Below are positions 17,601 through 25,724 of a DNA stretch of 64,000 nucleotides, piece by piece. Source of the stretch: Nitrospira sp. (GTDB taxonomy: Bacteria; Nitrospirota; Nitrospiria; Nitrospirales; Nitrospiraceae); NCBI GenBank assembly GCA_016715825.1, contig JADJXO010000013.1, positions 1-64,000 on the forward strand, given 5' to 3'. The notes beneath the pieces are model-generated. The model saw only the letters and a list, made by a program, of their open reading frames with translations, made no database searches and had not been told where the DNA came from. Position 1 is the first letter of the stretch. Each line of letters begins with the position of its first letter. The position numbers and the translations under genes are program-made.

Positions 17601-18524
17601 CTACCTCGCTGATTTCACCGAGGGAAGAATCGTCAAGTTCACCTCTGGGTGGGGGCTGGTTCCCCGAACTGCTTCAAAATAGCGTTGTTGAATCGCACCA
17701 AGTATCGGTGATTTCTCGGATAATGGTAGTCCCTCAATCGATGAGGCTACGGTAATTTCGCATAGTGTTCCACAAAGACCGATCTCATCTGCAATCAACA
17801 ATTCTGTTCGATCGATGGGTCGTCGGACGAACTTGATGTGCATTGATTGAGCCAACAATTCCACGATATCGAGCGTAATGCTTTCGAGTGCTCCCTCTGT
17901 AGCCGGTGGGGTAAAAACGGTCTCGTCCCGCACCATCAGCAAGCACGAACCAGTCGCCTCAGCCACGCGACCGGATTGGTTCAACAATACCATATCCTCA
18001 TAGCCTAACGGCCTTCCTTCGATTCTTGCCAGACGGGAAACCTGGTAATTGCTACCCGTCTTGATGCGGGCAGGTAAAGCGACATCGCTGCTACGCCTCC
18101 AGGTACTCATCCCAAGTCGTATCGCCGACGGCAGCTTTTTCTCCTGGTGATAGGCCGTGACGACAAGATCCGATACGGTATTTTCTCCCCAATGTCCGTC
18201 TGTCACAAAAAGCGTCGTACGGGCCCACATATCTTTTTCTGGAGCGGCTAATGCTCCGACCAATTGATCGATCGCTCCAAGATACTCCTCGAAACTGAGC
18301 TCAAACGGAATATGAAGTAGGCGAGCAGAGCGCTTCAGTCGCTCATAGTGCTGCCGCACCATGACGATTTTGAATTGTCCATCCGTCTGCCAGTACCCCT
18401 TAAGTCCTTCAAACACGTTTAGCCCACGTATCGACGCTTCACATCCGATGTGCAGCGTCGCTTCGTTCCAGGGAACGAGCCTCCTATTCATGAATGCGAA
18501 TGTGGGCCTCTGCAATTGTGCCAC
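17601..18524 (-). CDS. Class IV PLP-dependent aminotransferase (branched-chain-type)
   Basis: A 307-residue fold-type IV aminotransferase. The PLP lysine is in ARIKTGSNYQVSRLA, and GRVAEATGSCLLMV plus CGTLCEITVASSIEGLPL match the cofactor and product-side loops of the family. N-terminal RGLNVFEGLKGYW resembles IlvE-like enzymes. Members act on branched-chain amino acids, D-amino acids or aminodeoxychorismate, and the exact substrate cannot be fixed. Its place in a polysaccharide operon next to a DUF4910 gene suggests it makes or consumes an amino acid or amino-sugar used for the glycan. It could feed the ATP-grasp ligases; this is an inference. Confidence 0.85.
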   Translation of the reverse strand: MAQLQRPTFAFMNRRLVPWNEATLHIGCEASIRGLNVFEGLKGYWQTDGQFKIVMVRQHYERLKRSARLLHIPFELSFEEYLGAIDQLVGALAAPEKDMWARTTLFVTDGHWGENTVSDLVVTAYHQEKKLPSAIRLGMSTWRRSSDVALPARIKTGSNYQVSRLARIEGRPLGYEDMVLLNQSGRVAEATGSCLLMVRDETVFTPPATEGALESITLDIVELLAQSMHIKFVRRPIDRTELLIADEIGLCGTLCEITVASSIEGLPLSEKSPILGAIQQRYFEAVRGTSPHPEVNLTILPSVKSAR

Positions 18525-18632
18525 GTTTTCCTCCTCTAGTTTTTCTCTCCAAGAGCATCAGCAAACCGCACCCCAATGTAAAACACGGGACACGCTTGAG
18601 AGGCGCCGATAGGTCAAAACGCCAACCTCTCG

Positions 18633-19913
18633 CTAGGTGTCTACGCTTCGAGTAACGGCACACTCGCGCAAAAGTCCCACCCGCTCCAATTCAATCGCGG
18701 CCGCATGAAGATGACGGAATGGAATGTCCGCACGCTCGGCAATATCGAGCAAGGTCGCACTTCCATCCGACCCATTTAGTGTCCATAGCATGGCCAACTC
18801 CCTGGACTGTTTCTCCTGGTGCCCTGCCACGGCCCGATACAAACCCCGACGCCCAAGCTGCGGTTCGCACTTCGGGTTCTGATTGACGTACATCCGATTC
18901 TCCTCCAACAATTGGAGCGTTTCTAGGCATCGGTCATACGACTCAATCAACGATTCAGCCTTCACAAAATCCAGGTTGTCCGCAGACGAGTGGTATTCCG
19001 GATATTCGCCATGCGGAGTCCGCATGAAACACCCGATGGGTAGGTTAAAAGCCGGAGAACAATACTGGCGCTCGTCATACCCATACGGGAAAAAATCTAT
19101 GATGGTAGATGGCCTTTCAGAATGCTTTAACACATGTGCCATCGCCCGATCGATCTCCGCATCACCTCGACGGCTCTTCTTATACGTGATATGTCCGCCA
19201 TCGCCCACTCCTGTCAGGACTAATCCGTGCTTAACACGAGATATTCGCTCTTCATTCTGCGCCAGCCACGTAATCGACCCAATTGTCCCTGGAATAAAGA
19301 GAAAGCGATATGAATATCGTCTTTGGCAAGCAGCCATCGTTTCCGCAAGCTTCACTGCCACTGTGATACCGGACAAATTGTCGTTACATAGCGAGGGATG
19401 GCATACATGACATGAGATGAGAATCTCATCAGGAAGCTCACCTTGTAAATACACCTCGCCATATGTGAGCGAGCCAGGCTGAAGATACGAATCGATGACG
19501 ACCTCATACTCGCCATCAGGCAATCGTTCCAAATCTGCGTGTCGAAGGCAAAATCCCCAGTTCTCTTTGTAGTAGGATGTTCGATATGGAATCCACTCTG
19601 GATGGTCGGGCAGCGTGAATAAATGAGGCTTCAGCTCCGTCAGGGACATCTTTTTTCTCACCGGTGTGCTGTAGCTCATCAGATGTAAATTGTGTTCTTT
19701 AAAGTCAATGACTCTCTTTCCTTCCTTGTTCAGGACGTAGGCATCCGATACGTTCCACTCCAAGGGAACCGTCCAATCAAACACATTCGTTCCACTGGAA
19801 ACCTCTCGCATTTCAAGCGGGATGCACTTTTGGATCAAGCGAAGAGTTTCTCTGACCCCTTCACCCGTGATGCTTCGACATATCGGGTAGAGCGCAGCCA
19901 TCAGATCATGCAT
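18633..19913 (-). CDS. DUF4910 (aminopeptidase-like) protein of polysaccharide loci
   Basis: About 426 residues from the ATG at 19913, preceded by GGAG; an upstream TTG is less likely. The family (DUF2172/DUF4910, related to M28-type zinc aminopeptidases) shows here as LYPICRSITGEGVRETL, then a zinc-site-like ISCHVCHPSLCNDNLSGITV with His and Asp, FLFIPGTIGSITWL, and SSADNLDFV near the end. A winged-helix-like tail (about 350-426) follows. Such genes are repeatedly found beside sugar-modifying genes, so action on an acyl- or aminoacyl-sugar rather than a peptide is plausible. Its reaction is not established. Confidence 0.8.
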   Translation of the reverse strand: MHDLMAALYPICRSITGEGVRETLRLIQKCIPLEMREVSSGTNVFDWTVPLEWNVSDAYVLNKEGKRVIDFKEHNLHLMSYSTPVRKKMSLTELKPHLFTLPDHPEWIPYRTSYYKENWGFCLRHADLERLPDGEYEVVIDSYLQPGSLTYGEVYLQGELPDEILISCHVCHPSLCNDNLSGITVAVKLAETMAACQRRYSYRFLFIPGTIGSITWLAQNEERISRVKHGLVLTGVGDGGHITYKKSRRGDAEIDRAMAHVLKHSERPSTIIDFFPYGYDERQYCSPAFNLPIGCFMRTPHGEYPEYHSSADNLDFVKAESLIESYDRCLETLQLLEENRMYVNQNPKCEPQLGRRGLYRAVAGHQEKQSRELAMLWTLNGSDGSATLLDIAERADIPFRHLHAAAIELERVGLLRECAVTRSVDT

Positions 19914-19954
19914 CGTTCGCTCCAATTCTCTCCGTTCTAAAACAGTCTCAGAAG

Positions 19955-20512
19955 TTAGTGAAAGTCATATCTGGATGGAACATCTACGGTAAATGCTGGC
20001 CATGCTCGATCCTTCTCCGACATGACCAGAATGGGTTCAGGCCAGACGATCTGGAACGCGGGATCATCCCATCGAAATCCTCGAGCACTAGCAGGATTAT
20101 GAAACTCCGACATATGGTATGACACTTCGCTATTGTCTGCGAGCGTGAGAAACCCATGGGCAAACTGTTTTGGGATATAGATTGTCCTATGATTGTCCGC
20201 CGACAGGGTAACGCCCACATGCTGACGATACGTCGGTGAGTGCGGTCGTAAGTCCACGATCACATCGTAAATCGCACCCATCGTACACCGGACCAATTTG
20301 ATTTCTTCGCTCGGGAACGCTTGGTAATGCATCCCCCGGAACGTGCCTCTTCGCCTGTTCACAGAAATGCTCGATTGCACCCAGGTTCCCTCAAGTCCGT
20401 TAGCTTCAAACTCCTCCTGGCACCATGTCCTCGCAAACAATCCGCGCTCGTCTCGTATCGGCTCCAGGTCGATGAGAAAGGCCCCCTTCAGCGAGGTTTC
20501 GGCGAATATCAT
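19955..20512 (-). CDS. rfbC: dTDP-4-dehydrorhamnose 3,5-epimerase family protein (RmlC/RfbC-like)
   Basis: A 185-residue cupin epimerase acting on a 4-keto-6-deoxy nucleotide sugar. The start at 20512 overlaps the methyltransferase stop as ATGA; the longer upstream frame lies inside that gene. Motifs: LIDLEPIRDERGLFART, FRGMHYQ with the catalytic His, GAIYDVIVDLR, YIPKQFAHGFLTLADNSEV, and FHNPASARGFRWDDPAF. The acid and Tyr of the active site fall in the usual regions. In this cassette with a cytidylyltransferase rather than rmlA, the true substrate is probably CDP-linked, perhaps a C-methylated 4-keto sugar. It could be a 3- or 5-epimerase only. Confidence 0.88.
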   Translation of the reverse strand: MIFAETSLKGAFLIDLEPIRDERGLFARTWCQEEFEANGLEGTWVQSSISVNRRRGTFRGMHYQAFPSEEIKLVRCTMGAIYDVIVDLRPHSPTYRQHVGVTLSADNHRTIYIPKQFAHGFLTLADNSEVSYHMSEFHNPASARGFRWDDPAFQIVWPEPILVMSEKDRAWPAFTVDVPSRYDFH

Positions 20513-21768
20513 GTGTACACTTTGACTTCGGGTATCGGGACGACGAACTTTCCGCCCCACTCGCGAATATGGCTCATTTGCTCCATAATCTCCTCCCGGA
20601 TATTCCACGGTAAAATCAGTAAATAATCCGGCTGTGCTTCTCGAATCCGTTCGGGACCATAGATTGGAATGCGCACACCAGGGAGAAAGTGTCCTTGCTT
20701 GTGCGGGCTGCGATCGACGGTGCAATTGATAAGATCCGTCCGCACACCACAGTAGTTCAGCAGCGTGTTCCCTTTCGCCGGCGCCCCGTAACCGACAACC
20801 TGCTTTCCCTCCTGCTTCGCAGAGATCAAGAATGACAGAAGTTTTCGTTTCGTTGCCTCAACCTGAGGACCAAACGAGAGATAATGGTCGAAACGTCCGA
20901 ACCCTAACGCCTCTTCTCGGGATTTCAACTCCTTCGCACGCTGTCCGATTGGCTTCGAGGCATCGTCCTGATGCGCCGCATAGATACGTAGTGACCCACC
21001 ATGTGTTGACAACTCCTCCACGTCAAATAGTTTCATCCCATGTCGAGCGAAAACCTGCTCAACCGCCAGGAACGAAAAATAGGAGAAATGCTCGTGATAA
21101 ATCGTGTCGAATTGATTCTGTTCCATCAACTGAAGCAGATGCGGAAATTCCATCGTGATCAATCCACGAGTCTTCAACAAAAGCTTGAGGCCTCCGACAA
21201 AATCATTGAGATCAGGGACATGAGCCAACACATTGTTCCCGATGATCAGATCCGCTGCCCATCCTTCTGCAACGATATCACGCGCTGCTTTCTCCCCAAA
21301 GAACGCCACTTTGGTAGTAATTCCATTGGTTTTCGCCACTTCGGCCACGTTCGCCGCGGGCTCGACTCCAAGAGCCGGAATACCCCGAGCCACAAAGTTC
21401 TGCAACAGATATCCATCGTTGCTGGCGATCTCAACTACTCTGGAGTCTCGCCCCAACGAGAAGCGTTCGACGATCATGTCGACATACAGCTTCGCATGAG
21501 CCAGCCATGAGTCCGAAAAAGAGGAGAAGTATGCATAGTCTGAAAAAATATCGTGTGGGGTCGAGAACTCTTCCAGTTGCACCAGAAGGCACTGTCCACA
21601 GACGTACACGTGCAGAGGATAGAACGGTTCCATGCGATTGCGTTGCTCAGACTTGATATAGGAGTTTGCCAACGGAGACATGCCGAGATCAACGAAGGTT
21701 TGTTCAAGCGTTGAACCACATGACCGACAGCGCGACCGTCCCATGTACATGCCGTCTTTTCTCATCAT
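20509..21768 (-). CDS. Sugar C-methyltransferase (class I SAM, zinc-motif type)
   Basis: About 419 residues from the ATG at 21768, with GGAG six bases upstream; the frame is open further back, inside the next gene. The protein has the three-part C-methyltransferase layout: N-terminal zinc site CRSCGSTLEQTF...VYVCGQCLLVQ, a SAM fold with VVEIASNDGYLLQNF and IIGNNVLAHVPDL, and a C-terminal domain with GYGAPAKGNTLLNYCGV and DRSPHKQGHFLPGVRIPI. The family (TylC3-like) methylates carbon 3 of a 4-keto-dideoxy sugar nucleotide, making a branched sugar. It sits between the epimerase and dehydratase genes, consistent with acting on their CDP-sugar. Confidence 0.88.
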   Translation of the reverse strand: MMRKDGMYMGRSRCRSCGSTLEQTFVDLGMSPLANSYIKSEQRNRMEPFYPLHVYVCGQCLLVQLEEFSTPHDIFSDYAYFSSFSDSWLAHAKLYVDMIVERFSLGRDSRVVEIASNDGYLLQNFVARGIPALGVEPAANVAEVAKTNGITTKVAFFGEKAARDIVAEGWAADLIIGNNVLAHVPDLNDFVGGLKLLLKTRGLITMEFPHLLQLMEQNQFDTIYHEHFSYFSFLAVEQVFARHGMKLFDVEELSTHGGSLRIYAAHQDDASKPIGQRAKELKSREEALGFGRFDHYLSFGPQVEATKRKLLSFLISAKQEGKQVVGYGAPAKGNTLLNYCGVRTDLINCTVDRSPHKQGHFLPGVRIPIYGPERIREAQPDYLLILPWNIREEIMEQMSHIREWGGKFVVPIPEVKVYT

Positions 21769-21817
21769 TAATCTCCAACGTCCCGATTTCGTTCCAATAT
21801 GACCACCGGCGCCCCTT

Positions 21818-22876
21818 TTACAAACCCGTCCGGTCTTCCCATACAAGACTATTTGTCAGTTGCCCGCTTTCCCGCAACCTTTTCAAGGTGACAAGCCGTA
21901 TATATTCACCTGTCCGAAATTCGGGATCATTAAATTTCATGGCCGTGAGCCCAGTGCGAAGATCCTGCACGGCGGACTCAAGATCTACCTCAGGCAGAAA
22001 ACCTTGGGCCAGCTTCGAGAACTTGTCAAAACTCACCCGATAGGACCGTTTATCTGGCTGCGCATCTTTATTGATCGACACCGCGACATCCGGAACAACT
22101 TTGGCCACTGCCTGGGCCAGATCCCTGACCTGATAGTTCCACCCATCACTTCCCACATTGATCGTCAGATAGGCCCCTCCATCCCGATGGTCGCGCTGTA
22201 CGGCCCAATCAATCGCGCGAGCCATGTCCTTGACGTGAATCAACGGACGCCACGGTGTCCCATCGCTCAAGATATTGATACGTTTCGACACGATGGCGCT
22301 CGCCACGAAATCGTTCAGGACAAGGTCCAATCGCAACCGGTCACTCATCCCGCACGCCGTGGAGAACCGAAGACAAGTGGTCGTGAAGGTCTCTGAGGCA
22401 AGTTCGGCAAGGTCTTGCTCGGTTTTCACCTTCGATTTCGCATACGCGGTGAGCGGATTCAGCATGTCCTCTTCACGTCGTGCCCCGCCCTCGGCAAATC
22501 CGTATACGCTACAGCTAGATGCAAACACGAATTTGGAAGCCCCTGCCCGCTTAGCCTTTCGAGCCAACTCGATGCTGGCCTTGTAATTGATATCGATCGT
22601 GACATCCTCGAAGCTTGCCCCCATGGGATCATTGGAGATCGCACAGAGGTGGACCACCGCATCGACGCCACGCAGAACTTCATCAGGCACGGATCGGATA
22701 TCCCCGAAAAATTGCACATCGGCTCGGCTCTCAGGGAAGTGCGAGGCACCCGTCAGGCAATGCGCAAAAAACCCTGCGTCGTATCCGACTAACTCTGCAG
22801 CCCGATGTGAATGCCGCAGGTGGCGCAACACCACCGGCCCGACATACCCCATATTCCCTGTGATGAGAACCTTCAT
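21818..22876 (-). CDS. NAD-dependent nucleotide-sugar epimerase/dehydratase (extended SDR)
   Basis: A 352-residue extended SDR enzyme. Its Rossmann motif is VLITGNMGYVGPVV (a GxxGxxG variant), the active-site Ser lies in FASSCSVYGFAEGG, and YAKSK gives the Tyr and Lys. The start is an ATG with AAAGGAG just upstream. It probably modifies the CDP-sugar made by the cytidylyltransferase, either as the 4,6-dehydratase or as a 4-ketoreductase/epimerase. No separate CDP-glucose 4,6-dehydratase (RfbG) gene was seen, so it may fill that role. Its downstream end overlaps the open frame of the methyltransferase. Confidence 0.88.
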   Translation of the reverse strand: MKVLITGNMGYVGPVVLRHLRHSHRAAELVGYDAGFFAHCLTGASHFPESRADVQFFGDIRSVPDEVLRGVDAVVHLCAISNDPMGASFEDVTIDINYKASIELARKAKRAGASKFVFASSCSVYGFAEGGARREEDMLNPLTAYAKSKVKTEQDLAELASETFTTTCLRFSTACGMSDRLRLDLVLNDFVASAIVSKRINILSDGTPWRPLIHVKDMARAIDWAVQRDHRDGGAYLTINVGSDGWNYQVRDLAQAVAKVVPDVAVSINKDAQPDKRSYRVSFDKFSKLAQGFLPEVDLESAVQDLRTGLTAMKFNDPEFRTGEYIRLVTLKRLRESGQLTNSLVWEDRTGL

Positions 22877-23188
22877 GATGGCTCCTTTAGCTCAAGATAT
22901 CCTTGATTCGCTAGCACCCATAGCCGGAGAATGTAATCCTAGAGTTAAAGCCTCGCGATATCCCGTACAGCCTATGCATTGATCATTTATTACTCCTCGG
23001 CACGAAATCCATTTCAAGCTTCCGATTTCTGACATCGACAAGTTTGGCTCGACTTCCAGGTTTCCGCCACAGTGAGTTGACCGCCCAAGAATGGATTCTT
23101 CAAATCCGGAACAGGATTGATGCTCATTCGAATCGACCCGAACGGCTCACTCGAATAAAAGTACAATCTCTTGGATTAGGAGAATCCT

Positions 23189-23305
23189 ATGCCGGTCGGT
23201 AAATCCATAGTCGAGGGCAATACCCTCCGCCTAGAGTCCAAATGCGTTAACGACATAGCCGGCGTGATACGCGCTTTGGGCCGTCGTTACACACCTAATG
23301 GATGA
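23189..23305 (+). CDS. Small ORF with ribosome-binding site, unknown
   Basis: A 38-codon frame on the strand opposite to the island, preceded by TTAGGAGAATCCT, which is a good ribosome-binding site at the right distance. The predicted peptide (MPVGKSIVEGNTLRLESKCV and so on) has no known domain, signal peptide or membrane segment. It could be a leaderless remnant or chance; only the ribosome-binding site and position speak for it. No homology can be claimed. Confidence 0.25.
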   Translation: MPVGKSIVEGNTLRLESKCVNDIAGVIRALGRRYTPNG

Positions 23306-23418
23306 TCGAAGATATCGGACCCCGCAATGCATTGGAACACCTTCGACGACTGCATCGTTCTTCATTGCCTCCAACATTAACATAAAGATTGCCCGTTGGA
23401 ATTGCTGGCGAAGACAAC

Positions 23419-23450
23419 GCGCGCGCAGGTGCACGCGCGCGCAGGTGCAC
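23419..23450. repeat. Tandem direct repeat, two 16-bp GC-rich copies
   Basis: GCGCGCGCAGGTGCAC occurs twice in immediate succession with no mismatch. The alternating purine-pyrimidine GCGCGCGC cores are Z-DNA-prone and slippage-prone. The repeat sits between two stretches that look like different frames of one decayed coding sequence. Confidence 0.9.
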
Positions 23451-23752
23451 GGCCTTTCCTGAGAAGCTCATTGGATCCAGCATTATCGGGCTTATCCTTT
23501 CCCACTACCAATTTCCCGCCATTTGTCGACAGAAGAAATGATTCTCCTGTTGCAATACTTAGGTCAGTAGACGGTTTCCACTCCATGCGAACTTTACCTT
23601 GAGACTACCGGAGGAATAACAGAACCTGCGCACGAGATACCGCTCTTGCGGGCACCTGCAGACATGCCGCATTCTACTGCTTTTCAACGAGGAGTTACGG
23701 AGGCGTTACGACACGTCCGTCGAGGTCCTCTCTCAATATTTACCCCAATTTA

Positions 23753-23769
23753 CACCACCGCCGGTGGTG
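23753..23769. promoter_or_regulatory. Perfect 8-bp inverted repeat upstream of the 23794 gene end
   Basis: CACCACCG-C-CGGTGGTG lies 25 bases past the 3' end of the cytidylyltransferase gene. It could be a short terminator stem (a weak ACAAAA or poly-A tract follows on the plus strand) or a protein-binding site. The one-base centre means a real RNA loop would open two or three pairs. Confidence 0.4.
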
Positions 23770-23793
23770 ACAAAACCTGAGACGATAGCACCA

Positions 23794-24567
23794 CTACCAC
23801 ACTTTCCATGGCGCCTTTCCTGACTGCCAGAGATCCTCTAAATAGACTTTTTCCTTCAAAGTATCCATACAGGACCAAAATCGCTCATGCCGATAGCCCG
23901 TCAGTTGATTTTCTTTCGTAAGTCGTTCGAGCGGCTCTTTCTCCCACACCGTTTCATCACCTTTGATATATTCAAGAGTCTTACGATCGAGGACATAGAA
24001 CCCTCCGTTGATCCAGCCTTCATCGCCATGAGGTTTTTCACGAAAAGCGACAATGCGATCATGATCGAACTCCAGCCGTCCAAACCTCGCAGGAGGCAAA
24101 ACCGTTGTCACCGTAGCCAATCTACCCTGTGACTCATGGAACTTGATCGTAGCCTTGATGTCCACATCTGAGACCCCGTCTCCGTATGTAAACAAGAAGG
24201 TCTTATCGTGCTCAAGCCATTTCTTGAGCTGCTTAAGACGGCCCCCTGTCTGAGTATGTAGACCGGTATCCACGAGATGGACCGTCCAATCTTCATGCTG
24301 TTTCCCATCATGAATTGTCGTCTTCCCGCTTCCAAGATCGACCGAAATATCTTTATTGAAGGCGTAAAAGTTAAGGAAGTATTCCTTAATCATTTCTCCC
24401 TTGTAACCGAGGGCAATAATGAACTCCTTCACGCCCTGGGCTGCATAGATCTTCATGATATGCCACAGAATCGGCTTCCCTCCGATTTCGACCATGGGTT
24501 TAGGCCGCAGTGAGGTCTCTTCGGATAGCCGAGTTCCCATTCCTCCTGCAAGAATTACTGCTTTCAT
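23794..24567 (-). CDS. rfbF: Glucose-1-phosphate cytidylyltransferase
   Basis: A 257-residue nucleotidyltransferase that makes CDP-glucose from glucose 1-phosphate and CTP, the first step to CDP-linked deoxy sugars. The start at 24567 has GGGAG upstream and begins MKAVILAGGMGTRLSEETSLRPKPMVEIGGKP, with the signature loop and pyrophosphorylase Lys. Other fingerprints are TYGDGVSDVD (metal-binding Asp), EKPHGDEGWINGGFYVLD and the end ERFWSCMDTLKEKVYLEDLW, all RfbF-specific compared with RmlA. It is the first sugar gene of the island, 106 bases after the antiterminator gene. Confidence 0.95.
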   Translation of the reverse strand: MKAVILAGGMGTRLSEETSLRPKPMVEIGGKPILWHIMKIYAAQGVKEFIIALGYKGEMIKEYFLNFYAFNKDISVDLGSGKTTIHDGKQHEDWTVHLVDTGLHTQTGGRLKQLKKWLEHDKTFLFTYGDGVSDVDIKATIKFHESQGRLATVTTVLPPARFGRLEFDHDRIVAFREKPHGDEGWINGGFYVLDRKTLEYIKGDETVWEKEPLERLTKENQLTGYRHERFWSCMDTLKEKVYLEDLWQSGKAPWKVW

Positions 24568-24673
24568 GCCGCTTTCTCCCACCTCAGGTCAAAATATCTG
24601 ACAGAAGCTACTCTTTCAATACCATCGGCTATCTAATGTAGGGCGAGCCGCTAAATATTCGAGAAAACTTGGC

Positions 24674-25225
24674 TCATGCTGCTAAGTACGGGACAAGCTG
24701 GTCAATGTCTACCACAGCTCTCGCCTGGAGGGCGAGAGCATGGAGAAGAACCATAGCTCTTTGGCGCCCTGGCAATTCGCGCATGAAAACGGCTTCAAGC
24801 CCTGCTAGCGGCCCCTCTTTGATCTGAACAGGCTGACCACTATTTAATTTTAGTTCCTTCGCTTCATCAATGGCATAAACGCTCGAGTCTGTGATTCTAC
24901 TTCTAATGGCATCGATTACCGCAGGACTAACCTCCACCGGACCTGAGCCGAACTCCACTATTTTTTGGACTCCCCTAGCATAAGTCACCATACGATAGTG
25001 TTCTGACATATTGATTCTAACGAACAAGTATCCAGGAAAGAGAGGCGTAACGACCATTCTTGATTTGCGGCGGATAATCTTTCGTTCTTGTAACAACGGC
25101 AAGAAACATCCCACACCTAAGCGGCCAATATTTAGCGAAGCTTGCTTTTCCTGGTTTGGCTTCGTACAAACTACATACCAATGCATCTCGCAGCTACTCA
25201 ATTTTCCTGAGATGGCATCGTACAT
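24674..25225 (-). CDS. NusG-paralogue transcription antiterminator (RfaH/UpxY-like)
   Basis: A 183-residue NusG-like protein. Such paralogues bind RNA polymerase at a leader pause site and help it read through long surface-polysaccharide operons. The NGN domain runs from MHWYVVCTKPNQEKQASLNI through TPLFPGYLFVRINM to about 115; the KOW part has LNSGQPVQIKEGPLAGLEAVF. The start at 25225 is chosen because GAGGAG lies eight bases upstream; another ATG at 25240 contains that site. It is the promoter-proximal gene of the minus-strand island, the usual place for a UpxY-type regulator, with an ops-like element 46 bases before the start. Confidence 0.9.
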   Translation of the reverse strand: MYDAISGKLSSCEMHWYVVCTKPNQEKQASLNIGRLGVGCFLPLLQERKIIRRKSRMVVTPLFPGYLFVRINMSEHYRMVTYARGVQKIVEFGSGPVEVSPAVIDAIRSRITDSSVYAIDEAKELKLNSGQPVQIKEGPLAGLEAVFMRELPGRQRAMVLLHALALQARAVVDIDQLVPYLAA

Positions 25226-25270
25226 GCTAGAGCTCCTCATTATATAATATAACGGAGTGAAACGCTCTCA

Positions 25271-25282
25271 CAGGCTACCGCC
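25271..25282 (-). promoter_or_regulatory. ops-like element in the antiterminator operon leader
   Basis: The minus strand reads GGCGGTAGCCTG, matching the enterobacterial RfaH recruitment element GGCGGTAGCGTG at 11 of 12 positions. It lies 46 bases before the start of a NusG-paralogue gene heading a polysaccharide operon, just where such a pause/recruitment site would be expected. The match is seen directly. That this distant NusG paralogue uses it is inference, since UpxY-type proteins may read other sequences. Confidence 0.5.
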
Positions 25283-25284
25283 AT

Positions 25285-25300
25285 CCTGGTACATACCAGG
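25285..25300 (-). promoter_or_regulatory. Palindrome CCTGGTA-nn-TACCAGG next to the ops-like element
   Basis: Seven-bp arms, perfectly complementary, with a two-base centre. It ends two bases before the ops-like site in the direction of transcription. Could form an RNA hairpin that strengthens a pause, or be a dimeric regulator site, for example for the nearby LuxR-type protein. Confidence 0.45.
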
Positions 25301-25357
25301 TTCTCCTCTTGAAAAATTTCATACTCACTTAACCAAGAGACTATATCTATACAGCGT

Positions 25358-25379
25358 CATTGTCTCGGCTACGACAATG
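25358..25379. promoter_or_regulatory. Inverted repeat CATTGTC-8-GACAATG
   Basis: Perfect 7-bp arms separated by eight bases, about 135 bases upstream of the antiterminator start. The spacing suits a dimeric DNA-binding protein. No T-run follows, so terminator function is unlikely. Confidence 0.35.
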
Positions 25380-25724
25380 CTGTCTCCACACTCGGACTGA
25401 CGCTTAGGAGATACTCTGGCGTGGAGTTTGCTTCTCTTCGTAAGGCCTGATACCCATGACGAGTATCTCATCTTTGGATACGCGCTTAATCCTAAGAGGC
25501 TTCATGATTCTCAGCGCCACCTGCTTTTCAGTTTTATAAGTACCCCTTCAACTTTACATTCTCCGTTTGATACTGACTTGATATTAAAAATAATAGGACT
25601 CAGGAAGGTCTCACCAATCAGCGAATGGTATATTGGTTAGGTATAAAATTCATTGAATCCTTCTACACCTATTGCGAACCAACATCGGCGCGGAAATAAA
25701 GTAGATACCTATAACATTACAAAA

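Larger units (their letters stand above)
22877..23793. other. Long intergenic stretch (917 bases) with repeats and possible gene remnant
   Basis: Lies inside the island between the cytidylyltransferase and epimerase genes. No full-size gene was found. It contains a 38-codon plus-strand ORF with a ribosome-binding site (23189-23305), a perfect tandem 16-bp repeat (23419-23450), and a 17-bp palindrome (23753-23769). The minus strand around 23455-23586 reads MEWKPSTDLSIATGESFLLS and onward with protein-like composition, and on the far side of the tandem repeat a different frame reads PTGNLYVNVGGNEE. This may be a decayed gene interrupted at the repeat. Confidence 0.55.
25241..25724. other. Leader/promoter region of the polysaccharide island (484 bases)
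   Basis: No gene seen. On the minus strand it holds, in transcription order, an inverted repeat CATTGTC/GACAATG (25358-25379), a near-perfect palindrome (25285-25300) and an ops-like sequence (25271-25282), then the antiterminator gene. No convincing sigma70 or sigma54 promoter could be pinned down; a TATAAT just before the start is too close to the ribosome-binding site to serve it. Confidence 0.6.

Noticed and set aside
25225..25250. TATAAT-like sequence before the antiterminator gene
   Set aside because: It lies only four bases from the ribosome-binding site, so a transcript begun there would start within the gene.
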